From Branchipolynoe longqiensis (lineage: Eukaryota; Annelida; Polychaeta; Phyllodocida; Polynoidae): a DNA stretch of 64,000 nucleotides. The stretch covers positions 154,289,064-154,353,063 of the forward strand of contig CM059186.1 in NCBI GenBank assembly GCA_030323885.1. The letters are read 5' to 3'. Under the pieces are notes generated by a model. That model had not been told where the DNA came from, did not search any database, and saw nothing but the letters and a program-made list of their open reading frames with translations. Numbering within the stretch: the stretch's first letter is position 1; each line of letters opens with the position of its first letter. The position numbers and the translations under genes were made by a program. Shown here piece by piece: positions 55,463 to 64,000 of the stretch.

Positions 55463-55565
55463 ATGCTGGCCAGTTGTAGTAGTGGTTTAATCTTATCACA
55501 CAGTAGGAGGTGATAAGATGTTTTTGTTTCTCACACAGTAGCAGGTACATGGTGATTATTTAGTA

Positions 55566-55760
55566 TATGTAGATGTTTGAGCTTGTTTTGTGTTGGGGTT
55601 GGCTATCATCGAAGGTCGATCCGAAATAGGGAAAGACTTCTAGGTAGCTGTTAGGCGTAGCAGTTAAGTGTGTTCTTGGCACATAAATGTCTGAGCTTGT
55701 TTTGTGTTGGGTTTGGCAATCCAAGGTCGATCCGAAATAGGGAAGGACCATTAGAAAGCT
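55566..55760. repeat. Tandem duplication of about 118 bp
   Basis: GAGCTTGTTTTGTGTTGG and AAGGTCGATCCGAAATAGGG occur at about 55579/55612 and about 55693/55723. Confidence 0.85.
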
Positions 55761-55928
55761 AATGGTTTTAGTTCTAAGTGTAGGTATTATTGGTTTTATT
55801 TTCTGATTACCCTTGTAGGGTGTGCGAATAGTATATTAGTTTTTTGGTTTTTAGGTTTTTGTTTTACTACTACTTATGAAATAGCCTACTCTACATTTAT
55901 AGGCTTGTACATAGTTTGTAGCTATTCA

Positions 55929-56290
55929 TTATCTACTGAGGGTGGTCCAGATTACCCCCTTGTGGCAGCCCAGTTTGTGGGCCCTGACCTATCACATGCC
56001 CTTCTGGGGTTTTGACCCAGGGTGTTTTCAGGGTCTCCCTTTTTTTAGATATATATTGTTGTATGTTTTCAGATCGGGAGTCTCTGTTTTTGATGGTTTG
56101 TGGTTGTTTGTTATCTACTGAGGGTGGTCCAGGTTTCTCCCTTGGGGCAGCCCCATTTGTGGGCCATGACCTATCACATGCCCATCTGGGGTTCTGGCCC
56201 TAGGGTGTCATCAGCATCCTCCGTTTTTTACAGAGATATTTTTTGTATGTCTTTAGATCAGGGATCTGCCTTTCTTTTACTGATTGGGCA
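55929..56290. repeat. Tandem duplication of about 180 bp
   Basis: TATCTACTGAGGGTGGTCCA and GACCTATCACATGCCC occur in two successive copies (from about 55931 and 56111). Minus-strand frames read in both copies (QQYISKKRETLKTP and YKKYLCKKRRMLMTP), hinting at an old coding repeat. No known protein matches by eye. Confidence 0.8.
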
Positions 56291-56487
56291 TTCAAAGCCT
56301 TAGCAGCCATTTCTAATGTGCTTCTTTCATGGGCCTTTATGCGGCTCCTTGTTTGTTTTATTAGTGGTGCATAGTTTATTTTGTGTATCTCTGGTTGATT
56401 GCTTTTGGTATTTCCTATCGCGACTGTACCCAAATGCGAGTGTTTTGTGGTGTACTAGTCTTATATAATATATATAATAATATATGG

Positions 56488-57196
56488 GGCGATCCGGGGC
56501 GATCCGTGGCTCGTCCGTGGATCGTCCGTGGCGATCCGTGGCTGATCCGTGGCTCGTACAGCACCGTCCGGGCTCAGCCCCGGATGTTTTAAAATGTTTA
56601 AAACATCCGGGGTGGTCCGGGGGATTTTGCGATCCGGCTCAATCCGGCATGATCCGGGGATGGTCTGGGGGTGGTCCGGGGGTGGTCTGGGGGTGGTCTG
56701 GGGGTGGTCCGAGTAATTCGGGGGTGGTCCGGGGTGGACCGGGGCTGTCCGGGGGTGGTACGGGGTCATTTTGAGCCACGGTTTGACCCAAACCATCCCC
56801 GGACTATCCAGGACTATCCCCGGCCTAGTCACGGACCACTCCCAGACTGTCCGGGGGTGATCCGGGATAGTCCGGGGGTGGTCTGGGCCAGTCCGGGGGT
56901 GGTCCGGCCTCGTCCGGGTTAGTCAGGGGCCGGTCCAGCCCAGTCCGGACTCATCCAGGGCCGTTCTGGGGGCGGTCCGGGGGTGGTCCGGGGCAGTCCG
57001 GGGGTGGTCCGGGGTGGTCCGGGGTGGTCCGGGGCAGTCCGGCCTTTGGTCCGGGGCTCGTCCGGGAAGGTGTGACTGCGAGGCAAAAATCGACGAAAAC
57101 AATGATTTTATCCGTGGCGGTCCGGGACAATCCGGGCCGTTGGTCCGTGGGTGGTCCGGCTCAAAATCCGGGGCTCGTCCGGCTATGTGTGACTGG
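56488..57196. mobile_element. CCGG-rich element, copy 3 (left end unclear)
   Basis: About 700 bp of GGTCCGGGG/GATCCGG/CGTCCGG motifs. The right end GTGTGACTGGGGCTTAG is the inverse of the AAGCCC-AGTCACAC terminus of copies 1 and 2. GGGAAGGTGTGACTGCGAGG at about 57065 resembles a buried terminus. The left end lies in TA-rich DNA with no matching terminus. Confidence 0.6.
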
Positions 57197-57202
57197 GGCT
57201 TA

Positions 57203-57328
57203 GTAGTGACAAGTATACATTTTTAAGTCATTGATTTGACTCGGGGATGGTCTGAATTCCTCCGGAATCGAATCCCACCACCTGCTACACGGGAAGTGGA
57301 CGTTCACCTCATTCGGCCATCCCGTTTT
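57203..57328 (-). mobile_element. SINE fragment, head type A
   Basis: Head and first part of the body only: GTGACAAGTATACATTTTTA through CATTCGGCCATCCCGTTT. Confidence 0.7.
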
Positions 57329-57743
57329 AGTGCAACACTATTCATATGTCTAGAACATGAACATGTTGTTAAGAATATATAGGAAATATTCCTTGTATGG
57401 AATACACATTAAAATCAGGTGACCAGATCGTTAAGACTTCCACTTAGAGAAGTAAGAAGCACTCACAGTCACAAGTAACCTGTTAAGACAGAGATATCGC
57501 TAGCACTCACACACGCTAACACTCAGGGAGTGCACGGCATAGACAATCGCAGACACACGCACATATTCACTTTCCTGTGAGCAGCATACTGAGCCACTCG
57601 GAGCAATCAATACACAGACACGAGTTTGTTGACTCAGCCGGCGATCCCCAGCTGCCGGCGGCAGACTACCTGACGAGGAACAGTTCACTCCTAGGTCAAT
57701 CTCGGCTGATCAACAAACATTGGCACACCGAACGCTACAACGT
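57329..57743. other. Unassigned sequence
   Basis: No gene recognised. A plus frame at 57577-58065 runs into a polypyrimidine tract and a SINE and is not considered real. Confidence 0.4.
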
Positions 57744-58042
57744 GAGTGGCCGGTGTCACGAAATAGAATCGCCCCCTCAAAGTTTCCTCCTCCCAGCGAT
57801 TCTATTTCGAAATAAAACTGCCCCGGAGATTTTATTTCGAAATAAAATGCATCCTTCACTCCCCTCCCTTCCCTTCTCATCCCCTCCTTCCCTCCCCTCA
57901 CCTCCCTCCTTCACTTCACCTCCACTTCTATCCTCCCCTCACCTCCCATCTCCCCTTCGCACCTCCTATCCCCTCCTCCCCTCCCACCCTCTCGTCCCCT
58001 CATCCTCCCACCTCCTCCGCATCTCCGTCTCTCCCGTCTCTC

Positions 58043-58388
58043 GACCAGACGGGATGGCCGAATGAGTTACAGCGTCCGTCTCCCATGCTGGTACATCGTG
58101 GGGTCGTGGGTTCGAACCCTGGTCGAGTCAAACCAATGACTTAAAAATTGATACTTGTTGCTTCCTAGCCAGGCGCTCGGCATTAATAGGATAGGGTAGG
58201 GACTTGTTGGCTCAGTTTCAGGATAATGTGACTGAGTGGGATATCAGGTCATGATGCCGGTGGCCTGGTTTCCCAGTGGGATAGCACTATAAGGTCCCTA
58301 TGAGTGCACACTGTCACAAGTCGGTACCCGTCCTGATATGACCTTAGATGTTGCTAGGATGTAAAACAACAACAAAACAAACAAACAA
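58043..58388 (+). mobile_element. SINE, head type A, full length
   Basis: Head GACCAGACGGGATGGCCGAA with CGTCCGTCTCCCATGCTGG, box B GGGTTCGAACCCTGG, complete body and an ACAACAACAAAACAAACAA tail. Inserted within CTCC-rich sequence like the copy at 54467. A good reference for type A. Confidence 0.92.
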
Positions 58389-58479
58389 ACTCCCTCTCTC
58401 TAAACCACCGCTCTCCTCACCTGCCCTCCCCTCACACCTCAACCTCACTCACCCACCTCCCTCTCACCTCTCCATTTAA

Positions 58480-58815
58480 AATATAAGGTACTTGAAACTA
58501 AAGTAAGGTAGATTATGACAATCCGTTTGATTTATTTATCTCAGAAAAGTGACAGAAATTCAATACCATTGGACTATGCAACTTTAATAGAAATGCAGAA
58601 CCCTAACCATATAAATTTAATACACTCTGTTTGTTAAACATGTTTTCTATATGTGTTCCAATCGGTTTATTTCTAGGTGGTGTGGTTTTAGAGATATTTC
58701 TCCTTTTTTCTATGAAGATTGCTCATAGTCATTGAGTTTGCAGGGGGACAGTCTGTCGTCCTGCAGCCAAGCTGCACGCGCACTGACCTAAATACCTATG
58801 CTTACGTCATATGAA
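58480..58815 (+). repeat. DR-T fragment joined to one module and a TATAGACC right end
   Basis: DR-T sequence (CATTTAAAATATAAGGTAC) runs to about 58585, then one module (AGAAATGCAGAACCC to ATGAAGATTGCTC). Next comes the end GCAGCCAAGCTGCACGCGC, TGACCTAAATACC, TTACGTCATATGAAATAG and GTCTATA at about 58815. This is the same end structure as 13414-13500, in reverse orientation. Confidence 0.7.
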
Positions 58816-59097
58816 ATAGGTCTATAACTAGTATAAGCATCACCCATCTTCCTGCCCCCACCCTCCCTTCCAACCTCCCACCTCCACCTCACTCCTCCAC
58901 GTCCCTCTATTTTGTTTCGAAAAGAAAATGCCAGTATATTTGTATATATTTGTATGTATTTGTATACATTTGATTAAACTGAAGGTTGTGGGTCAGGGAG
59001 ATTCTATTTCAAGGGGTGGAGGTTTTATTTCCAAATAGATTCGCCGAGGGATAACATTTCGAAGGGGTGCGATTCTATTTCATGACACCGGCACCAA

Positions 59098-59534
59098 CTC
59101 CTAAATGCCAGGTAGGTTCTGCGACTCGCCTGACAGAGGTAGATTCAGGCGAGTACTTACATTCTGTGGTTCCTGATTGTAAATAGGTCACTCAGTCGAG
59201 GTACTATAGTCGACCAGCATTTGCTGAAGGGACTGCATTTCTCGATGTATTGATTCTTTTTAAGCATACTATACTTAAGTTTGGACCAATAGTATCGATC
59301 ACATGCCAATTGATACTAGAAAGAAGCCAGACGCTGCCCCGCCCCAGGCCCCAGTGATAAGGCAGGCGGCGGATGCTATCAGGTTTGAGTCTATTGATTT
59401 GTTGTGCGGACATTCGGGATTGCAATAAAAGAGCATGCATTTTGTTCATTGCTTCTATCATTAACGAGCCACGCCCCTGTTTTATTAAGGGGAATTAAAG
59501 GGCGAGCTATCCTATTATTAATTAGATGGCTTGG
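59098..59534. other. Unassigned sequence
   Basis: An 85-codon minus frame at 59204-59461 has no recognisable domain. Confidence 0.35.
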
Positions 59535-59657
59535 TTTATTGTGATTTTACGCACTGGTTACTAGGTCCTGACTTCTGCCGGTGTGCACTCATGGCGTCTT
59601 TATAGTGTTATCCCCACTGGGATACCATGCCGCTGGCACAATGACCCGATATCCCAC

Positions 59658-59985
59658 CACCGGGCGCAGTAGGCGAATCGGTAGAGCGCCGGCCTCGCGT
59701 GTGGGAGATCGGGAGTTTGGTTCCTGGTCGAGTCAAACTAATGACTTATCAAATTGATACTTGCCGCTTTCTAGCCTGGCACTCGGCATTAATAGGACAG
59801 GGCAAGGACTGGTTAGCTCAGTGTCAAGATAATATGACTGAGTGGCATATCGGCTCATGGTGCCAGCGGCCTGATTTCCCAATGGGGCAGCACTATAAAG
59901 TCATCATGAGTGTACACTGTCACAAGTCAGTGCCCATCCTGGTATAACCCTTAGATGTTGCCAGGACCTAATACTCCAACAACCT
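59658..59985 (+). mobile_element. SINE, head type B, nested
   Basis: Head CCGGGCGCAGTAGGCGAATC, full body, 3' end CCTAATACTCCAACAACC. GATATCCCAC occurs on both sides (about 59647 and 60002), the target duplication. Opposite orientation to the host SINE. Confidence 0.85.
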
Positions 59986-60156
59986 CCCTCCCTACCGACC
60001 GGATATCCCACTCACTGACACAGAACCCATTAGTTATTGCCCTATTCTAATAATGATGAGCTCCAGACAAGATAGTGCTAAGTAACTTTTTTTTCTTTTA
60101 AAGTTTTGGGTTTGAAGTGCTCAGAGGTTGAACCCATCGACCTCCCGCACATGTTT

Positions 60157-60500
60157 TGTTGTTTGTTTGTTGTTGTTTTATGTCCTAGCAACATCTAAGG
60201 TCATATCAGGACGTTTACCGACTTGTGACAGTGCGCACTCATGGCGACTTTATAGTGCTGCCCCACTGGGAGACCAGGCCGCCACCACTATGACCTGATA
60301 TCCCACTCAGTCACATTATCCTGACACTGAGCCAACCAGTCCTTGCCCTATCCTAATAATGACGAGCGCATGGCTAGGAAGCGACAAGTATCAATTTTTA
60401 AGACATTGGGTTGACTCGACCAGGGTTCGAACCCACGATCTCATGGTCTACCAACACGGGAGACGGATGCTCTAACTCATTCGGCCATCCCGTCTGGTTC
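60157..60500 (-). mobile_element. SINE, head type A, nested
   Basis: Tail GTTTGTTTGTTGTTGTTTTA at the left, head to CATCCCGTCTGG at the right. CGCACATG on both sides (about 60146 and 60503) fits a target duplication. The insertion is in the head of the outer SINE. Confidence 0.85.
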
Positions 60501-60540
60501 CTCGCACATGAGATAGGCATGCTACTGACTCAGTCACTCA

Positions 60541-60990
60541 ATGTTTTTAATGTAATATACCTACAGTGTGTGAAATCAAAGTATATATAGGGTGCATAAT
60601 ATGAAATAATCACGTTAAATAATACCTTAGGAGGGACCAGCAGAACTCGCACTAACCGTATTGACACACGTATGTGGCGCCGTGGTGGCAGAGATGGGAA
60701 CTATGCCATATATATAGTACTATAGTATAGACATCAAGGCATTAAGACATTTTTTATTCACAATTGCTATACATTATTCCGCAAACATATACTATTCTGT
60801 TAACAATAGAAATTGCAGGAACAGTGTAACCATTAATGGTTGTCTCCCCACTGCCCCTTATAAACAAAATAATCGATGAAACAAAATCATGAGCCCTGGA
60901 ACTAATATACAAATAACCTACAGACTACTCTTTAAGGAAACAAACATGTATAAGTGTGGTTGTAAGGCAGGCGAAGAACTGATAGTAGTA
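60541..60990. other. Unassigned sequence
   Basis: AT-rich, no gene or repeat recognised. Confidence 0.45.
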
Positions 60991-61217
60991 GCCAGGGGCA
61001 TAGCTAGACCTTTAACGATGTGTACTCCTAATTTCGTCAGGGGGTTTAGGGGGCCGCTTAAGCTTAAGCTGGTGGATTTTACACATTTTAGACTTGAGTT
61101 TTCAGCACTCCGGACTACTACATGCCTCCTCTCTCTCTTTATTATGTTCTTTTTTGTTGTTGACAAAACGATGTGGACGTTTTGGCGTACACGCGTATGC
61201 CTAGCTACGCCCCTGGT
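60991..61217. mobile_element. hAT-like MITE, CAGGGGC-TAGCTAG ends
   Basis: CCAGGGGCATAGCTAG on the left and the complement CTAGCTACGCCCCTGG on the right form inverted termini of about 18 bp. CAGGGGCGTAGCTAG-type ends are seen in hAT-group elements (established for related families; assignment here is inference). About 227 bp. The chance frame spanning it is not a gene. No clear 8-bp target duplication was found. Confidence 0.65.
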
Positions 61218-62469
61218 AACATCCTTGCTCATATTCCCATAACATAGTATATAACTCATATGTCAGGTGTCCTAGCTTCCATAGACCCCGGTACGCATTT
61301 GCGTACCACCTGATAATATTTGTTTATATTAAGATATATGATCTCTTATAGCATTTTATTCCATTGCATTTTATTCCACTACCATTTTATTCTATCTACG
61401 TACCACCTGAAAATCCAAAGCTATGTCCACATTATATAATATGTCTACGTTAAATTATCACAATTACTAAACCCGATTGGAGGATAATAGTGATAATAAA
61501 CAGATGTCGGGCCTAGCCTGCCTTCCTCCTCCATCCGTTATATGTACATAATGCATTATATATCAGATATATTATTCCCTGACAATTGCATTTTCAATTT
61601 AGCTTATTCTGTAGTACTTTTATGATAATAAATGTTTAAATATATATCGCACACGCTTACAACAAGAGAACAGGGGTGCTGGCGTGTTAAATGTCTATTC
61701 CCTCCCTTTGCCGTAATACTGCCGACGACCGTTGGGGGCTCAGCATCTGTAACCCGCGCCTACAAGCCCTCAGACTTTATTTAAGCCCTCTGCAACTGGC
61801 GGACTTGGTCTTACTACAAGTTCGTCGACACATTGGTTAGTTTTACCAATATTACGACCTACAAATTATTGAAGTCATAATGAATGCGAAGTACAGGCTA
61901 AAACCAAGTCTCTCTTGGTTGAGATAACTAACGAACCATATATATAGTGAAACGAAATGGAGTTCCTCTTAAATATTTATACTAAGATATATATCCTTTA
62001 TAATGGCATTATGGGAAGATAAACAAGGACACTATCCCCCATACAGTTCAATTATTTGCTAGCGCTAAAGCCTGAATGCAGGCATTTACTTCCCCGTGTG
62101 GGCACGAGACCAGGGACGCATGCATTTATTTCATACAAACATAATATATATGCAATAATTACAAATACATAACTTCTTTCTTGGGGGTAAATATTTTATT
62201 CATCTGAATAGATATTTTGTCAGCGCCAAGGTACTGGTCTTCCAGCCATTGAAGCGATCATATTTGGTTTGTACATAGTGATGGGGAAGTGGAATGTGAT
62301 GCATTGTGTGCAGCACACCCCATTCTGAACATTGAAAGTGGGGGAGCAGCCTATGCTGTATAGTGTACAGCATACGTACTCAACTAGTACACGGTATTTG
62401 CATCAAGACACAGTGTGCAATAAAGTACACTAGGTAGTGGTTAAATCATGTGCTGTGGTTGTTAAATCA
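61218..62469. other. Unassigned sequence
   Basis: No gene recognised. A short tandem pair AAATCATGTGCTGTGGTTGT lies at about 62443-62483. Confidence 0.5.
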
Positions 62470-62818
62470 TGTGCTGTGGTTGTATATGCAGGTATTGCAA
62501 TACCTCAGGGAGTTTGGCGCCCCTGCTCTGCAGAGTTGTAAACCACTGCCTTGTGTTACAGGTTCTTGACAGAACCGAAGGCTAAGGGAGCAAACCCTGA
62601 ACAGAAAGCCATGTCACTGTGGCAGCATCAAGGGCGGTTGATGTATGGAACTCCCAACATCTTCTGACCAGCCACTGCAGGGACAAATAGTTTTGCGCCT
62701 GTCTGCACATGTTCTTGCCAGTGTGAAACCTCTATTTGCTCCCTGAGAGAGTACCGCTGGCAACTTGCAAAAGCCAGCAGCACTTCAACACTTTTGCAGG
62801 CAGCTTTCATGAAATATG
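62470..62818 (-). repeat. Dispersed repeat DR-L, copy 2
   Basis: Inverse of 31894-32235, ending CTTTTGCAGGCAGCTTTCAT at 62811. The next base pairs belong to the second non-LTR family. Confidence 0.75.
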
Positions 62819-63035
62819 ATCCTCTACTCTCAACTGTCTTCTGGTTACAGAAAGAGAGGGCACCCTCATCTCCGGTTCAAGCATACCATCAAGAGAAACC
62901 TGAAGGTGAGCTGAGAGACATTAAGACTGACTCATGGACATCACTCTCACAGCAGAGAGCTAAATGGAGAGCGGCAGTCAAGTAATGAAAGCAGTCTTTG
63001 TCGCATCGCGACCGACAGCATGATGATGATGATGG
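62819..63035 (+). mobile_element. 3' end of the second non-LTR family
   Basis: Matches the 3' terminal part of 34432-35077: GATCCTCTACTCTCAACTG, GAGAGACATTAAGACTGAC, AGCTAAATGGAGAGCGGC, stop, CGCATCGCGACCGACAGC and (ATG)n tail. A frameshift in the GGTTCAAGCATACCATC region breaks the polymerase C-terminus. Confidence 0.85.
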
Positions 63036-63679
63036 TTGTATATCAGTTAGATTTTGGTTTTAGTATTGGTTCGTCTTTTAATAGTGCAATGGTGTGCATA
63101 TATGATGGATTATACTTATAGTGTGTGCATTACAGTTGGTAATGTGGTTATTCAGTGGTTTTAATGGGTTTTGAATGCTATTATGTTATTGAGTTAGTAG
63201 GTGTTTGCCAAGGTGTGGATGGGGGACAGGTGGTGCTGGTGTCGCCATAATTCGTTATATATCATAATATATATGATACATCAAATATATATATATATAT
63301 CATATATATATATACATTATATATATGCCGTTTACAGGTATATATTGATATATATCGCAAATGCTAATGTATCAATTGGCATTGGGTAAAGCAAATCCCA
63401 ATATCTGCAGAAGCACACCTGCGATTTGCTAGGTGAGCAACCGGATTAGCAACCTTTAGGCACGTTGCTTCTTTGCATAGCAACCAGCCTGCTTCACCCT
63501 TGCCATGAATATCGCCGATGCTGTCGACACGGCGTAAAGCAACCACCAATTAATCAATCAAGCCTGCTTCAAATGTGTTTTACTATTCCAACTCTCGATA
63601 AGACCCTAGCGCTCGGTAGATGCTGTGAATCTGGCAGCAAGCACTGCTTTGTCGCTGGTTATCAGCGACCTGTCTGTAG
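63036..63679. other. Unassigned sequence with (TA)n
   Basis: TATATA-rich at about 63255-63358. No gene recognised. Confidence 0.5.
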
Positions 63680-63850
63680 ATGGAATGGAACTCCCAACAT
63701 CTCCCGACCAGCCACTGCAGGGACAAATAGTTTTGCACCTGTCTGGACATGTTCTTGCCAGTGTGAAACCTCTATTTGCTCCCCGAGAGAGTGCTGCTGG
63801 TAACTTGCAAAAGCCAGCAGCACTTCAGCACTTTTGCAGGCAGCTTTCAT
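63680..63850 (-). repeat. Dispersed repeat DR-L, copy 3 (partial)
   Basis: From GGAATGGAACTCCCAACATC to CTTTTGCAGGCAGCTTTCAT, the same right boundary as copy 2. Confidence 0.75.
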
Positions 63851-63851
63851 A

Positions 63852-64000
63852 AAATGTCATGATGCGACATCTGCGTTCAATCATGAGGCTAAGCTGGAAG
63901 GACAAAGTGACAAATAAGGAAATACTCGAACGGACAGGGCTGCCCTCTATGGAAGATCTTCTGATCAAAAAGAATCTCCGGTGGACTGGACACCTCATGA
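63852..64000 (+). mobile_element. Second non-LTR family, fragment running off the window
   Basis: CATGATGCGACATCTGCG through GGACACCTCATGA matches the polymerase C-terminal region of 34432-35077 (RHLRSIMRLSWKDKVTNKEI). It continues beyond base 64000. Confidence 0.85.

Larger units (their letters stand above)
57744..59097. mobile_element. 1.35-kb element with GCCGGTGTCA inverted ends
   Basis: The left end GCCGGTGTCACGAAATAGAA with TCGCCCCCT (about 57748) is matched inverted on the right by AGGGGTGCGATTCTATTTCA with TGACACCGGC (ending about 59093). Subterminal TTTCGAAAT palindromes occur near both ends (57806, 57836 and 58918). Inside are a polypyrimidine tract, a SINE and a DR-T plus module fragment, so the element has collected other insertions. 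No frame with a recognisable transposase. Confidence 0.7.
59535..60540 (-). mobile_element. Outer SINE of a three-level nest
   Basis: Pieces of one degraded SINE (minus) at about 59535-59656, 60002-60147 and 60495-60540 are interrupted by two other SINEs. Its body text (ATGGCGTCTTTATAGTG, GATATCCCACTCACTGAC, TTGAACCCATCGACCTCCCG) reads on in order once the inserts are removed. Confidence 0.75.

Noticed and set aside
57577..58065. 162-codon plus frame
   Set aside because: Its second half is a CTCCC tract and a SINE head; no domain in the first half.
60889..61259. 117-codon plus and 113-codon minus frames
   Set aside because: Both overlap the hAT-like MITE with its inverted ends and have no recognisable domain.

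Overview
The window is repeat-dominated DNA from a metazoan, most likely a marine invertebrate. The lineage cannot be fixed from sequence alone. The evidence is an animal-type Ty3/gypsy retrotransposon, two kinds of non-LTR retrotransposon, an abundant tRNA-derived SINE family, several non-autonomous DNA transposons, and very dense micro- and minisatellites. No intact host protein-coding gene, rRNA gene or functional tRNA gene could be recognised. Most of the long open frames are by-products of simple repeats.

Layout. 0-4.4 kb: a 3.6-kb CACCACCA-type array, then a TG-rich tract. 4.7-12 kb: SINE copies, four minisatellites, several copies of a dispersed repeat of about 190 bp (DR190) and a near-perfect palindrome. 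12.3-14.3 kb: an inverted pair of elements with TATAGACC ends and about 206-bp tandem modules. 14.3-17 kb: a polypyrimidine minisatellite, a SINE split by a MITE, and a GTGTGG array. 17-25.3 kb: SINEs, a CCGG-rich transposon, a 5'-truncated non-LTR element inserted with target duplication into an older repeat, and a compound inverted-repeat element. 25.5-30.7 kb: a complete Ty3/gypsy element with identical 150-bp LTRs and a 1306-residue Gag-Pol frame, inserted in a 17-bp tandem array. 30.7-42.7 kb: SINEs, MITEs, a second non-LTR family with a 21-bp target duplication, a second CCGG element and GT-rich minisatellites. 42.7-50 kb: another module-bearing foldback element, tRNA-like repeats and a triplicated segment. 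50-52.5 kb: a SINE split by a non-LTR element, both with target duplications. 52.6-64 kb: SINEs, a pogo-type MITE, a third CCGG-rich element, a 1.35-kb inverted-repeat element, a three-level SINE nest, a hAT-like MITE and fragments of the second non-LTR family.

How the parts relate. The only protein-coding unit that looks competent is the gypsy Gag-Pol. The non-LTR copies carry broken reverse-transcriptase frames. SINEs and MITEs encode nothing and must depend on enzymes supplied elsewhere. Nesting gives relative ages: the SINE and dispersed-repeat families are older than the non-LTR and MITE insertions that interrupt them, and the gypsy insertion is recent.

Most interesting are (i) a roughly 206-bp module carried in tandem inside elements with at least three different sets of termini, (ii) one SINE body joined to at least three different tRNA-like heads, and (iii) transposons whose interior consists of amplified copies of their own terminal CCGG-type motif.
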